A stretch of 64,000 nt of DNA from Sneathiella sp. (lineage in GTDB: Bacteria > Pseudomonadota > Alphaproteobacteria > Sneathiellales > Sneathiellaceae). The stretch's first letter is position 1, and every line of letters starts with the position of its first letter. The position numbers and the translations under genes were made by a program. The stretch spans positions 40,778-104,777 of the forward strand of contig NZ_NZMB01000012.1 of the NCBI RefSeq assembly GCF_002694385.1. Direction: 5' to 3'. This document shows, piece by piece, positions 46,321 to 55,769 of the stretch. The notes beneath the pieces were generated by a model, which was given only the letters and a program-made list of their open reading frames with translations, ran no database searches and was not told the DNA's origin.

Positions 46321-47718
46321 TCAACTATCCGCCGCATCAAGAGTGGCTGACGCCGCCGTAATGCCCAGCGCCCGCTTCAAGTCCGTCGCATCATCGTCCA
46401 TATCGACTGATGGCGGCTTCTTCATCAGCCTGAGCATGTAATATACCCCCGCCCCGAACAGAACGAAGTAAACGACGATGAAGGCAAGCAGCGTTGTTCC
46501 GACTTCCGAAGCATTGAGCGGAGACGCACTCTCGGATGTTCGCATCACCCCATAGATAGTCCAGGGCTGGCGGCCGACCTCGGTCGTGATCCATCCGCAC
46601 AAGACCGCGACAAATCCGAGCGGCCCGGATGCGACCGCCGCGCGAGCCAGCCACCTGTCTTCATACAGCCGGCCCCGATAGCGGCAGAGCAGGCTCCACC
46701 CTCCAATGGCCAGCATGATCAGGCCGATACCAACCATGATGCGAAAAGACCAGAAGACGATAAAGGCATTCGGCCAGTCCTCTTTCGGGAAGGATTTCAG
46801 CCCCTGAATCTCTCCGTCCCAGCTATGGGTCAAAATCAACGATCCCAGGCGCGGCACTTCAATGGAATAGAGTGTCTCTTCGCGTTCATTGTCAGGAATA
46901 CCGAACAGGATGAGCGGCGCTCCTTTCGCATTCTCGTAATGTCCTTCCATGGCCGCCACCTTCGCCGGTTGATGTTCAAGCGTATTGAGACCATGCAGGT
47001 CTCCGGCAAATATCTGGACCGGGGTCACAAGCGCCGCCATCCACATGGCCATGGAAAACATCAGCCGGGCATTCCGGTCCGCCGTATTATGCAGAAGGTG
47101 ATACGCCCCGACCGCCCCGACGACAAAGGCCGTTGTGAGATACGCGGCCAGCACCATATGCACCAGGCGATAGGGAAATGACGGATTGAAAATCACGGCC
47201 AGCCAGTCATCGGGAACGAATTGTCCGGCCTCGCTTATGATGTAGCCGGTCGGGGTCTGCATCCAGGAGTTGACCGACAAAATCCAGAAGGCGGAAAACA
47301 GCGTACCAACCGCCACCATCAGCGTCGCAAAGAAATGCAGCTTCGGGCCGACACGTTTCTCGCCAAATAGCATGATGCCGAGAAACCCCGCCTCCAGGAA
47401 AAAGGCGGACAGCACCTCATACCCCATCAGCGGCCCGATGACCGGCCCGGCCCTGTCGGAAAAGACCGACCAGTTGGTGCCGAACTGATAGGCCATGACA
47501 ATGCCCGACACGACGCCCATGGCAAACCCGATGGCGAAAATCACCTTCCAGTAGTTGAAAAGTTCGAGATACCGGGCGTCTTTCTTCCACAGCCACATCC
47601 CCTCCAGCACGGCCAGATAGCTGGCAAGGCCGATGGAAAACGCCGGAAAGATGATATGAAATGATACCGTAAATGCGAATTGCAATCTTGCAAGATCTAT
47701 GGCGCTGATATCAAACAT
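46321..47718 (-). CDS. cydA: Cytochrome bd-type quinol oxidase subunit I (CIO type)
   Basis: A 465-residue CydA/CioA, the heme-bearing subunit that oxidises quinol and reduces oxygen without pumping protons. Visible landmarks are QFAFTVSFHIIFPAFSIGLA (heme b595 histidine), VNSWMQTPTGY and GRQPWTIYGVMRTSES at the quinol side. It is shorter than E. coli CydA (522), with a short Q-loop, the mark of the CIO/bd-II-like S type that often tolerates cyanide. Usually expressed at low oxygen or under respiratory stress. AAGG is nine bases before the ATG. Confidence 0.95.
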   Translation of the reverse strand: MFDISAIDLARLQFAFTVSFHIIFPAFSIGLASYLAVLEGMWLWKKDARYLELFNYWKVIFAIGFAMGVVSGIVMAYQFGTNWSVFSDRAGPVIGPLMGYEVLSAFFLEAGFLGIMLFGEKRVGPKLHFFATLMVAVGTLFSAFWILSVNSWMQTPTGYIISEAGQFVPDDWLAVIFNPSFPYRLVHMVLAAYLTTAFVVGAVGAYHLLHNTADRNARLMFSMAMWMAALVTPVQIFAGDLHGLNTLEHQPAKVAAMEGHYENAKGAPLILFGIPDNEREETLYSIEVPRLGSLILTHSWDGEIQGLKSFPKEDWPNAFIVFWSFRIMVGIGLIMLAIGGWSLLCRYRGRLYEDRWLARAAVASGPLGFVAVLCGWITTEVGRQPWTIYGVMRTSESASPLNASEVGTTLLAFIVVYFVLFGAGVYYMLRLMKKPPSVDMDDDATDLKRALGITAASATLDAADS

Positions 47719-47943
47719 ACGGTATAACCTTCATAAATATTCGAAGACTGCATGAGAATATCATAAGTATAGCATATTATTGCGTGACAAAGCAGCGCAT
47801 GCGACAATTTGTGCGGCGCTGTCCATTCCGGACGCTAAAGCAAAGCGTTTGAAAACAGGCAATTGCCACATTAATTATGTCGGCATCGGTCCCGCGCCCA
47901 TTCAGGGGGAGCCGGATGCCTCTAATTGAAGCGGGAGGGACTG

Positions 47944-48033
47944 TGGCGGTCGGTGAGAGATTCGAACTCTCGAAGGGCTTGCACCCTTACCGGTTTTCGA
48001 GACCGGCGCATTCAACCACTCTGCCAACCGACC
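47944..48033 (-). tRNA. tRNA-Ser (anticodon CGA)
   Basis: The minus strand folds as a class II tRNA of 90 nt: acceptor GGTCGGT/ACCGACC, anticodon arm CCGGT-CTCGAAA-ACCGG with anticodon CGA reading UCG codons, a long variable arm (AGGGTGC-AAGCCCT region), T arm with GTTCGAATC, discriminator G and an encoded CCA. It lies between the cyd operon and the rplU operon. Confidence 0.95.
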
Positions 48034-48173
48034 GCATGCAGGTTCAGGCTTTCGCCCCCTCGCGAGAGGGCTGGATAACCTGAATTATCTTCGGAAATCG
48101 GCTTGTAGCGCATGGGATATAACGGTGCAAGGAGAGAATGGCTTAAAAACTTCGAAACGACGCCGGAATCATG

Positions 48174-48201
48174 TTGACTTCGCCCGGACCATGGATATAT
48201 T
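48174..48201 (+). promoter_or_regulatory. rplU: Strong promoter of rplU-rpmA
   Basis: TTGACT (48174-48179) and TATATT (48196-48201) are 16 bases apart and upstream of rplU. Transcription from about 48208 gives a leader of about 66 nt. Both hexamers match the consensus at 5 of 6 positions, as expected for a ribosomal-protein promoter. Confidence 0.6.
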
Positions 48202-48273
48202 GCGCCCTTCAATTACGGTGCGCTGGAAAATCGGTTCTGGCGGGCCATTCAACATGTTCGAAACGGATCAGCC

Positions 48274-48729
48274 ATGTTTGCAGTGATCAAAACCGGCGGC
48301 AAGCAATATAAAGTCGCCAAAGACGATGTTATCAAGGTGGAACGCCTCGCAGGCGAAGCCGGAGATAGCGTACAGCTGGACCAGGTTCTGGCCATTTCCG
48401 GCGATAATGGCGCCCTGACAGTTGGCGCACCGCTTGTGGATGGCGCCGTTGTTTCCGCCACCCTGCTGGAGCAGGCCCGCGCCGACAAGATCGTCGTCTT
48501 CAAGAAAAAACGTCGTCAGAACTATCGCCGCAAGGCAGGTCATCGTCAGGATTTGACTGTTCTGAGAATCACGGACATTGCCGCAAAGGGCGCCAAGAAG
48601 TCTGCCGCAAAATCTGCGGAAGCGAAAACCGACGCCGTGAAGGAAGAAAAGGCCGAAACCGCTGCGGAAAAAGCCCCCGCCAAGAAAGCGGCGCCGAAGA
48701 AGGCCGCGGCCAAGAAAACCGAGGAGTAA
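48274..48729 (+). CDS. rplU: Ribosomal protein L21 with lysine/alanine-rich tail
   Basis: Large-subunit protein that contacts 23S rRNA. The L21 domain fills residues 1-102 ([14 protein letters not shown] at the start, then [20 protein letters not shown]). A low-complexity Lys/Ala/Glu tail of about 49 residues (e.g. [18 protein letters not shown]) follows, not present in E. coli L21 (103 residues) but known from other alphaproteobacteria. It is followed by rpmA after 5 bases. Confidence 0.96.
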   Translation: MFAVIKTGGKQYKVAKDDVIKVERLAGEAGDSVQLDQVLAISGDNGALTVGAPLVDGAVVSATLLEQARADKIVVFKKKRRQNYRRKAGHRQDLTVLRITDIAAKGAKKSAAKSAEAKTDAVKEEKAETAAEKAPAKKAAPKKAAAKKTEE

Positions 48730-48734
48730 TCTAA

Positions 48735-48992
48735 ATGGCACATAAAAAAGCTGGCGGTTCATCCCGTAACGGTCGCGATTCAGCCGGTCGCCGCCTTGGC
48801 ATCAAGAAATACGGCGGCGAGAAAGTCATCCCGGGCAACATCATTCTGCGCCAGCGCGGCACCAAATGGTACCCGGGCGAGAATGTTGGCATAGGCAAGG
48901 ATCACACCATCTTCGCCGTTACCGAGGGTAATGTTAAATTTACCAAGAAAAGTGGCGGAAAGATCTATGTATCCGTAGAGCAGCAGGCCTGA
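48735..48992 (+). CDS. rpmA: Ribosomal protein L27
   Basis: An 85-residue large-subunit protein whose N-terminal arm ([20 protein letters not shown]) reaches the peptidyl transferase centre. The sequence [20 protein letters not shown] is canonical. There is no extra N-terminal cleavage peptide of the Firmicutes type. A terminator follows 33 bases after the stop. Confidence 0.98.
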   Translation: MAHKKAGGSSRNGRDSAGRRLGIKKYGGEKVIPGNIILRQRGTKWYPGENVGIGKDHTIFAVTEGNVKFTKKSGGKIYVSVEQQA

Positions 48993-49024
48993 CGCCCGCC
49001 GCACACGGTTAAAGGATTTTGAAG

Positions 49025-49056
49025 AAGGGGAATGGTCCGGCCATTCCCCTTTTTTA
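49025..49056 (+). terminator. Rho-independent terminator after rpmA
   Basis: An 11-bp perfect stem (AAGGGGAATGG / CCATTCCCCTT) with a 5-base loop and six T residues. It separates the ribosomal-protein pair from obgE. Confidence 0.93.
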
Positions 49057-49112
49057 TTGACCGGAACATATCATATTACACTGGTCACACGACAAGACAG
49101 CAGGCGGCATCC

Positions 49113-50177
49113 ATGAAGTTTCTCGATCAGGCAAAAGTATATCTTCGTTCCGGCAACGGCGGTCCCGGCGCGCTGAGCTTCCGGCGTGAAAAATTCATTG
49201 AGTTCGGTGGCCCGAACGGCGGCGACGGCGGCCGCGGCGGCAGCGTTATTATTGAATGTGTGGAAGGCCTCAACACCCTCATCGACTATCGTTATCAGCA
49301 GCATTTCAAGGCCAAGAATGGCGGCCATGGCATGGGGCAGGACAGAACCGGGGCGGCCGCGGCCGATATCATTCTGAAAGTCCCTGTCGGGACACAGGTT
49401 CTGGAAGAAGACAATGAAACCCTGATCGCCGATTTTACAGAAGTCGGTCAGCGCATGGTTCTGTGCAAGGGTGGGGATGGCGGACGCGGCAACGCCGCCT
49501 TCAAGACATCGACAAACCGCGCCCCACGTAAATTCGAACCCGGCTGGCCGGGAGAAGAAAGGTGGATATGGCTGCGGCTGAAGCTGATCGCCGATGTCGG
49601 GCTGGTTGGGCTTCCAAATGCCGGAAAGTCCACCTTCCTTAGCGTCACCAGCCGGGCGAAACCGAAAATTGCCGATTATCCCTTCACCACCCTGGTGCCG
49701 CAGCTCGGGGTTGTCGCCGTTGGCGAGCGGGAGTTTGTGCTTGCCGATATTCCGGGCCTTATCGAAGGGGCATCGGAAGGCGTTGGTCTCGGACATCGGT
49801 TCCTTGGGCATGTGGAACGCTGCCGTGTTCTACTTCATTTGATAGACGCCACCGAAGAAGATGTCGCGGCCTCCTACAGGACAATCCGCAGCGAACTGGC
49901 GGCCTATGACGAGGGGCTGGCGGCGAAACCGGAAGTCGTTGCCCTTAACAAGATGGACTCCGTCAGCGAGGAAGACCTTGCCAAAAAGGTTCGGGACATC
50001 GAGAAAATCACGGGAAAGCCCGTACATGTCATCTCTGCCGTCATTGGCGAAAATGTGGAACCGCTCCTGTTCGACCTGCTCAAAGTCGTGGATGCGGGCA
50101 AGGCTGAAGAGCGCGCCGAGCAAGAGGCGGAGCAAAGAAAACAGGCCGGAGAAGAAGCGGAAACATGGCGCCCCTGA
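49113..50177 (+). CDS. obgE: GTPase ObgE/CgtA
   Basis: A 354-residue GTPase for late 50S assembly and stress control. The glycine-rich Obg domain (residues 1-158) opens [20 protein letters not shown]. The G domain has G1 [11 protein letters not shown]3 DIPGLIEGA and G4 LNKMD, and a Glu/Arg-rich tail closes it. The start is MKFLDQ at 49113; the longer frame from 49032 crosses the terminator. It overlaps proB by 13 bases. Confidence 0.97.
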   Translation: MKFLDQAKVYLRSGNGGPGALSFRREKFIEFGGPNGGDGGRGGSVIIECVEGLNTLIDYRYQQHFKAKNGGHGMGQDRTGAAAADIILKVPVGTQVLEEDNETLIADFTEVGQRMVLCKGGDGGRGNAAFKTSTNRAPRKFEPGWPGEERWIWLRLKLIADVGLVGLPNAGKSTFLSVTSRAKPKIADYPFTTLVPQLGVVAVGEREFVLADIPGLIEGASEGVGLGHRFLGHVERCRVLLHLIDATEEDVAASYRTIRSELAAYDEGLAAKPEVVALNKMDSVSEEDLAKKVRDIEKITGKPVHVISAVIGENVEPLLFDLLKVVDAGKAEERAEQEAEQRKQAGEEAETWRP

Positions 50178-51289
50178 TCAACAGATTCACACGTGCGAAA
50201 CGTATCGTTATCAAAATCGGTTCCGCCCTGCTGGTCGATAGCAGTACCGGCAAGCTGCGCCGTGAATGGCTGGGCGCCCTGTCCGAGGATATTTCCGGAA
50301 TGCGTTCACAGGGACAGGAAGTATTGATTGTCTCCAGCGGTTCCATTGCCATGGGCAGGCATGTTCTCGGCCTCAGGAACGGTCCCTTACGACTGGAGGA
50401 AAGTCAGGCGGCGGCAGCTATCGGCCAAATCCAGCTCGCTCACGCCTATCAGGAAATCCTTGCCCTGCAGGACATTCAGGTGGCGCAAATTCTTCTCACT
50501 CCCGGCGACACGGAGGAACGCAGGCGGTACCTCAATGCCCGCAGCACCATCAGCACCCTGCTCGCCCTTGGCGCCCTGCCCGTCGTCAATGAAAACGATA
50601 CTGTTGCCACCAGTGAAATCCGATATGGCGATAATGACCGCCTCGCCGCGCGCGTCGCGCAGATGATCTCGGCCGATTGTCTGGTCCTGCTCAGCGATAT
50701 CGACGGCCTCTATACGGCGGACCCCAAAGCCAACCCCGATGCCCGCTTTATCCGCGAGGTAACGGACCTGAATGATGATATTCTCGCCATGGCCAGTAAG
50801 ACCAAAACCGATGTGGGCCGGGGCGGAATGGAAACAAAGCTGAAGGCAGCCCAGATTGCCATGGCCGCCGGGTGCAATATGTTTATTACCAGCGGCACGA
50901 TCGCTCATCCGCTGAAATCCATGCAGGAAGGGGCAAACTTCACCTGTTTTATCGCCCGCGACACGCCCCGCTCGGCACGCAAGAAGTGGATTGCCGCAGG
51001 GCTTTCCTCCAGTGGTCGCCTGACCATCGATGCCGGTGCGGAAAAAGCCTTGAAATCGGGGAAAAGTCTGCTGCCTGCCGGTGTGACACAGGTGGAGGGT
51101 GAATTTCAGCGCGGCGATCTTGTGACGGTCGTAAATACGGCGGATATTGAACTTGGCCGGGGTCTGGTCGCCTATTCCTCTGACGATGCGGCGCGGATCA
51201 TCGGCCATAAAAGTGGTGAGATTACAGAAATTCTGGGCTATTCTGGCCGGGATGAAATGATTCACCGTGATGAACTTGCCTTGAACTAG
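50165..51289 (+). CDS. proB: Glutamate 5-kinase
   Basis: The first enzyme of proline synthesis, phosphorylating glutamate. The 374-residue protein has the kinase domain ([46 protein letters not shown]) and a C-terminal PUA domain (about residues 280-365). Feedback control by proline is normal for this form. It starts within the end of obgE, and proA follows after 21 bases. Confidence 0.97.
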   Translation: MAPLINRFTRAKRIVIKIGSALLVDSSTGKLRREWLGALSEDISGMRSQGQEVLIVSSGSIAMGRHVLGLRNGPLRLEESQAAAAIGQIQLAHAYQEILALQDIQVAQILLTPGDTEERRRYLNARSTISTLLALGALPVVNENDTVATSEIRYGDNDRLAARVAQMISADCLVLLSDIDGLYTADPKANPDARFIREVTDLNDDILAMASKTKTDVGRGGMETKLKAAQIAMAAGCNMFITSGTIAHPLKSMQEGANFTCFIARDTPRSARKKWIAAGLSSSGRLTIDAGAEKALKSGKSLLPAGVTQVEGEFQRGDLVTVVNTADIELGRGLVAYSSDDAARIIGHKSGEITEILGYSGRDEMIHRDELALN

Positions 51290-51310
51290 ACAATATAAAC
51301 GGACAGCAAG

Positions 51311-52597
51311 ATGACAGCACAGCCTCAACTCAACCGGGATGGCGATATCGCCGCAATGATGGAAGAACTGGGCCGCCGCGCACGCAAAGCGGCGAAGATC
51401 CTGTCGCTTGCTCCGACGGAGGCAAAGAACCAAGCCCTGATCGAGGCCGCGAAGGCTCTTCGCGCCCGCAAGGCTGACATTCTCGCGGCGAATGAGAAGG
51501 ATCTCATCGCCGGACGCGCCAAAGGGCTGACGGCGGCCCTTCTCGACCGGCTGGAGCTGAATGATAACCGTATCGAGGCCATGGCGGCGGGACTTGACGC
51601 CATCGCAGAGTTGCCCGATCCCGTAGGTGATATCATGACGGAGTGGGAGCGTCCGAACGGCCTGCAAATCTCCCGCGTGCGCGTCCCCCTCGGCGTGATT
51701 GGCATCATTTACGAATCCCGCCCCAATGTCACGGCCGATGCCGGTGCGCTCTGTCTCAAGGCGGGAAATGCCTGTATCTTGCGTGGCGGCTCCGAAAGCT
51801 ATCACTCCAGCCGTGCCATCTGGTCTTGCCTACAGGACGGATTGTCTGCCGCCGCCCTCCCCGTTGATGCCATCCAGATGATCGAGACAACGGACAGGGC
51901 CGCCGTCGGCGCGCTGCTTACTCTTTCCGATTATGTGGATGTAATTGTACCGCGCGGTGGGCGCAGCCTGATCGAGCGAGTGCAGAAGGAAAGCCGCATC
52001 CCGGTTTTCTCCCATCTCGACGGGCTGGTTCATATATATATCGACGCCAAGGCCGATCCGGCCAAGGCCCGCCAAATCGTGCTCAATTCAAAAATGCGGC
52101 GGGTCAGCATCTGCGGCGCGCTGGAAACGCTGCTTGTCAGTCGATCGGTGGCCGAGACCCTGCTTCCTGAGATCCTCAATGACCTGATTGAAGCCGGATG
52201 TGAAATACGGGGGGATGAAGCGGTCCGCAAGCTCGATACGCGCGTCGGAGAGGCAACCGAAGAAGACTGGCGAACGGAATATCTGGAACCCATTCTCTCG
52301 GTCCGTATTGTCGAGGATCTTGCGGCCGCGATCGAACATATCGAAACCTATGGCTCCCATCATACCGACTGTATTATTACAGAAGATGCTGCCGCCGCCC
52401 GTCGCTTCATGCAAGAGGTGGACAGCGCCATCGTCCTGCAAAACGCCTCCACCCAGTTTGCCGATGGCGGCGAGTTTGGCATGGGCGCGGAAATCGGCAT
52501 TTCCACTGGCAAGATGCACGCCCGCGGCCCGGTCGGCGTCGAACAGCTTACCAGCTTCAAATATATCGTCCGGGGCGACGGTCAGACGCGGCCCTGA
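51311..52597 (+). CDS. proA: Gamma-glutamyl phosphate reductase
   Basis: The second proline enzyme, NADPH-dependent reduction to glutamate semialdehyde. The 428-residue protein shows [32 protein letters not shown], the active-site cysteine in [12 protein letters not shown], and the C-terminal [20 protein letters not shown]. It overlaps neither neighbour, and nadD follows after 8 bases. Confidence 0.97.
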   Translation: MTAQPQLNRDGDIAAMMEELGRRARKAAKILSLAPTEAKNQALIEAAKALRARKADILAANEKDLIAGRAKGLTAALLDRLELNDNRIEAMAAGLDAIAELPDPVGDIMTEWERPNGLQISRVRVPLGVIGIIYESRPNVTADAGALCLKAGNACILRGGSESYHSSRAIWSCLQDGLSAAALPVDAIQMIETTDRAAVGALLTLSDYVDVIVPRGGRSLIERVQKESRIPVFSHLDGLVHIYIDAKADPAKARQIVLNSKMRRVSICGALETLLVSRSVAETLLPEILNDLIEAGCEIRGDEAVRKLDTRVGEATEEDWRTEYLEPILSVRIVEDLAAAIEHIETYGSHHTDCIITEDAAAARRFMQEVDSAIVLQNASTQFADGGEFGMGAEIGISTGKMHARGPVGVEQLTSFKYIVRGDGQTRP

Positions 52598-52605
52598 TAC
52601 GCTTG

Positions 52606-53211
52606 ATGAAAGGTCTGAAAATAGGGCTGCTGGGTGGATCCTTCAATCCGGCCCATGACGGGCACCGCCAGATAAGCCTGGCGGCGCTGCGGCTTCTTGA
52701 TCTGGATGAAATCTGGTGGCTTGTCTCGCCCCAGAACCCTCTCAAACCGGCGGAAGGTATGGCCGGGTTCCGGGAACGCTTCGACTATGCCAAAGGTATT
52801 GCCAGGCATCCGCGCATCAAGATTTCCGATTTCGAAGGGCGGATCGGGGAGCAGCGAACGGTTCGCACCCTCACCGCCCTGAAAGCGACATTTCCGCAAC
52901 ATCGCTTTGTCTGGCTGATGGGGGCGGACAATCTTGTCCAGCTTCCCAAGTGGCAGCAATGGGAAAAGATCATGTCTCTGGTTCCCATGGCGGTGTTCAA
53001 CCGTCCGGGCTTCACCTATAAGGCATTGAATGGCAAGGCCGCTGTCAAGTTTCGCAAATACAGGCATTTTGACAATTGCTTCGGCAATGACCGCCGCCAC
53101 CTTGCCCGCATGCGTCCGCCCGCCTGGGCCTTTCTGCCCGAGACCACGATAAATCTGAGCAGTACGCAAATAAGAAATTCTCGTGACATGACAGGAAATA
53201 CTTGCCCTTGA
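52606..53211 (+). CDS. nadD: Nicotinate-nucleotide adenylyltransferase
   Basis: Forms deamido-NAD from nicotinate mononucleotide and ATP. The 201-residue protein has GLLGGSFNPAHDGHRQI with the HxGH catalytic motif and SSTQIRNS, the family's ISSTxIR. ATG 52606 is used; the adjacent TTG at 52603 is in frame. It lies between proA and rsfS, the usual alphaproteobacterial arrangement. Confidence 0.95.
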   Translation: MKGLKIGLLGGSFNPAHDGHRQISLAALRLLDLDEIWWLVSPQNPLKPAEGMAGFRERFDYAKGIARHPRIKISDFEGRIGEQRTVRTLTALKATFPQHRFVWLMGADNLVQLPKWQQWEKIMSLVPMAVFNRPGFTYKALNGKAAVKFRKYRHFDNCFGNDRRHLARMRPPAWAFLPETTINLSSTQIRNSRDMTGNTCP

Positions 53212-53273
53212 GGTGAAAACTTCCCAAATTAAAGATGTGAGGACGACCCTTGATCATTTTTACTGGAGATTAA

Positions 53274-53645
53274 TTGATCCCTATTATGAAAGCTAGTAAA
53301 GCTGAAGTAGCTAAGCTCCGCGACCTCGTTGAAAAAACTCTGAACGACGATAAAGCGGAAGACCTTGTGTCAATCGACCTTGCCGGAAAAACTTCCTTCG
53401 CTGACTATATGATTATTGCCAATGGCCGGTCTTCCCGCCAGGTGACGGCTATGGCAGATCACTTGAAAGAACGCATCAAGGAAGCAGGGTTCGGCACGGT
53501 TCGCATGGAAGGACAAACCGGCGGTGACTGGATTCTGGTTGATGCCGGGGATGTTGTGATCCATCTGTTCAGACCAGAAGTCCGGAATTTTTACAACCTG
53601 GAGAAAATCTGGGCGCCAAATATTCCAATGGAGATGATGGGCTGA
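53274..53645 (+). CDS. rsfS: Ribosome silencing factor RsfS
   Basis: A 123-residue Iojap-family protein that binds L14 and blocks subunit joining in starvation. Family motifs are DLAGKTSFADYMIIANGRSS and DWILVDAGDVVIHLF. TTG at 53274 has GGAG with 5-base spacing; the ATG at 53286 is in frame but too far from it. It follows nadD and precedes rlmH as in many bacteria. Confidence 0.95.
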   Translation: MIPIMKASKAEVAKLRDLVEKTLNDDKAEDLVSIDLAGKTSFADYMIIANGRSSRQVTAMADHLKERIKEAGFGTVRMEGQTGGDWILVDAGDVVIHLFRPEVRNFYNLEKIWAPNIPMEMMG

Positions 53646-53681
53646 CCTTAAAACGGTTGGCGCTGATCAAAGGATAAGCGG

Positions 53682-54140
53682 ATGCGTCTTGTTATTGCCA
53701 GTGTCGGCAGATTTCGGGGCGGTCCGCTGCAAGAACTCTATTCAGAGTATGCAGGCCGATTGCCATGGCCGATCGACCTTAAGGAAGTTGAGGAGAAACG
53801 CCCTCTCAAAGGCAAGGCGCGGATGACCCGGGAAGCGGAACTGCTCAGGGGCGCCATACCGGAAGGCGCGACAGTGATCGCCCTCGATGAAAAAGGCAAG
53901 AGCATGAACAGCCAGGATTTTGCGCAGATGCTCGGCCGGTTTGCCGATGATGGGGTGCAGACCATTGCCTTTCTGATCGGTGGTGCCGATGGGCATACGC
54001 AGGAGACGCTTGGCAAAGCGGACAGATTGCTTTCCCTTGGCCCGATGACATGGCCTCACCTCATGGTGCGTGGCCTGCTGGCGGAGCAGCTTTACCGGGC
54101 GTCGTCAATTTTGTCGAATCACCCCTATCACCGCGCATGA
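53682..54140 (+). CDS. rlmH: 23S rRNA (pseudouridine1915-N3)-methyltransferase
   Basis: RlmH methylates pseudouridine 1915 in helix 69 and uses a trefoil-knot SPOUT fold. The 152-residue protein has the N-terminal SVGRFRGGPLQELYSEYAGR, the SAM-site FLIGGADGHTQE, and the C-terminal SNHPYHRA. AAGGATAAGCGG precedes the ATG. It follows rsfS by 36 bases. Confidence 0.96.
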   Translation: MRLVIASVGRFRGGPLQELYSEYAGRLPWPIDLKEVEEKRPLKGKARMTREAELLRGAIPEGATVIALDEKGKSMNSQDFAQMLGRFADDGVQTIAFLIGGADGHTQETLGKADRLLSLGPMTWPHLMVRGLLAEQLYRASSILSNHPYHRA

Positions 54141-54182
54141 TTATAATGGAATCTTAAGTTTATCGGGACTATAAAAGCGATT

Positions 54183-55769
54183 ATGAAAAGCAATCCCAGA
54201 CAGACATCCGCCCCTCGCCCCGTCCTGCTGTGCATTCTGGACGGCTGGGGCCATAGCAATACCCCCGTGGATAACGCCATTGCCGTTGGCAAGACGCCGA
54301 ATTGGGACAATATGCTGGCCACCCGGCCGCACAGCCTGCTCGGCACTTCCGGTGCCGATGTTGGTCTACCGGATGGGCAAATGGGCAATTCCGAGGTGGG
54401 TCATATGACTATCGGCAGCGGGCGCGTCATTCTTCAGGATCTACCCCGGATCAACAGGGAAATCGAAACGGGGGAGCTGGCTAAAAACCCCGAACTCCTC
54501 GATCTTATCAAGAAGCTGAAGACATCGGGCGGGGCCTGCCACATTGCCGGTCTGCTGTCGCCCGGCGGTGTGCATTCGCATCAGGATCATATGGCCGCCC
54601 TTGCGCGCATTATGGATGATGCCGGTATATCAGTGCATCTGCATGGCTTTATGGATGGCCGCGATACGCCGCCAACCAGCGGCGCGGGCTATACGAAGAG
54701 CCTGCTGACGCAGATTGCGCCGCTTAAGAATTGCGCACTTTCGACGCTTGTCGGCCGCTATTTCGCCATGGACCGGGACACTAACTGGGACCGCGTCGAA
54801 AAGGCGTACAATGCCCTCTTCTCCGCTGAAGGAACGACTTTCACCGATCCGGCAGCGGAGCTTGAGACCGCCTATGCCGCAAAAGAGACGGACGAATTCA
54901 TCAAGCCCCGAATTGCCGCAGGGTATAAGGGCATCCAGGATGGCGACGCCTTCATCATGGCGAATTTCCGCGCTGATCGGGCGCGTGAATTGTTGACGGC
55001 CATTACCGATGACGCCTTTACAGGCTTCACCAGGAAAGCACGCCCGGCCCTTGTTGCGGTCAAGGGAATGGTTGAATATTCAACGACGCTTGCCGCTGCT
55101 GTGCCTGCTCTCTTTCCACCGGTCGAGGTGAAGGAAACCTTGGGCGAGGTGGTTGCCAAAGCGGGCAAGACCCAACTTCGCATCGCGGAAACGGAAAAAT
55201 ATGCGCATGTCACTTTCTTCCTGAATGGCGGGGAGGAGCGCGTTTATAACGGTGAAGAACGTATTCTGGTACCGAGCCCTAAAGTGGCAACATATGATCT
55301 CAAGCCGGAAATGTCCGCCTATGAGGTGTTGGAGAACCTGCTCAAAGCCATAAAATCTGAAAAATTCGATCTTATCGTCGTTAATTTCGCCAATCCGGAC
55401 ATGGTCGGCCATACCGGCATCATGGAAGCCGCCGTCAAGGCGGTTGAGGTCATTGATGACTGCATCGGACAGCTTTCCAGCGCCATTGCAGACACCGGTG
55501 GGGCCATGCTAATCACCGCCGATCATGGCAACATTGAGCTGATGCGCGATCCGGAAACCGATGCGCCCTATACGTCGCATACGACCAATCTCGTTCCTTT
55601 GGTACTGGCTGTCGGCGGCGCGCAGGACGCGAGACTTGAAAAAGGAACTCTTGCCGATCTCGCGCCAACTGTTCTCAACCTGATGGGTCTTGCCATTCCG
55701 TCCGAAATGAGCGGTACAAACCTTATTCACGAGAAGGAGGGGTTTGAGAACAACCGTGTTGCGTCCTGA
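54183..55769 (+). CDS. gpmI: 2,3-bisphosphoglycerate-independent phosphoglycerate mutase
   Basis: Interconverts 3- and 2-phosphoglycerate using two Mn ions. The 528-residue protein has LLCILDGWGHS with the first metal aspartate, the catalytic serine in LPDGQMGNSEVGHMTIGSGR, the RDTPPTS and FRADRARE segments, and TADHGNIELM with the last metal ligands. It is the first of the gpmI-envC-ctpA-deacetylase-rppH group. Confidence 0.97.
   Translation: MKSNPRQTSAPRPVLLCILDGWGHSNTPVDNAIAVGKTPNWDNMLATRPHSLLGTSGADVGLPDGQMGNSEVGHMTIGSGRVILQDLPRINREIETGELAKNPELLDLIKKLKTSGGACHIAGLLSPGGVHSHQDHMAALARIMDDAGISVHLHGFMDGRDTPPTSGAGYTKSLLTQIAPLKNCALSTLVGRYFAMDRDTNWDRVEKAYNALFSAEGTTFTDPAAELETAYAAKETDEFIKPRIAAGYKGIQDGDAFIMANFRADRARELLTAITDDAFTGFTRKARPALVAVKGMVEYSTTLAAAVPALFPPVEVKETLGEVVAKAGKTQLRIAETEKYAHVTFFLNGGEERVYNGEERILVPSPKVATYDLKPEMSAYEVLENLLKAIKSEKFDLIVVNFANPDMVGHTGIMEAAVKAVEVIDDCIGQLSSAIADTGGAMLITADHGNIELMRDPETDAPYTSHTTNLVPLVLAVGGAQDARLEKGTLADLAPTVLNLMGLAIPSEMSGTNLIHEKEGFENNRVAS

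Noticed and set aside
48049-48066. GC-rich hairpin between tRNA-Ser and rplU as a small RNA or terminator
   Set aside because: The short stem (CCCTC/GAGGG) has no T-run on either strand and no promoter assigned to it.
47877-48083. 68-residue plus-strand frame
   Set aside because: It runs through the tRNA-Ser gene on the opposite strand and has no ribosome site.
50387-51805. 472-residue minus-strand frame across proB and proA
   Set aside because: It is antisense to two enzymes with complete motifs and spans their junction, so it is a by-product of codon bias.
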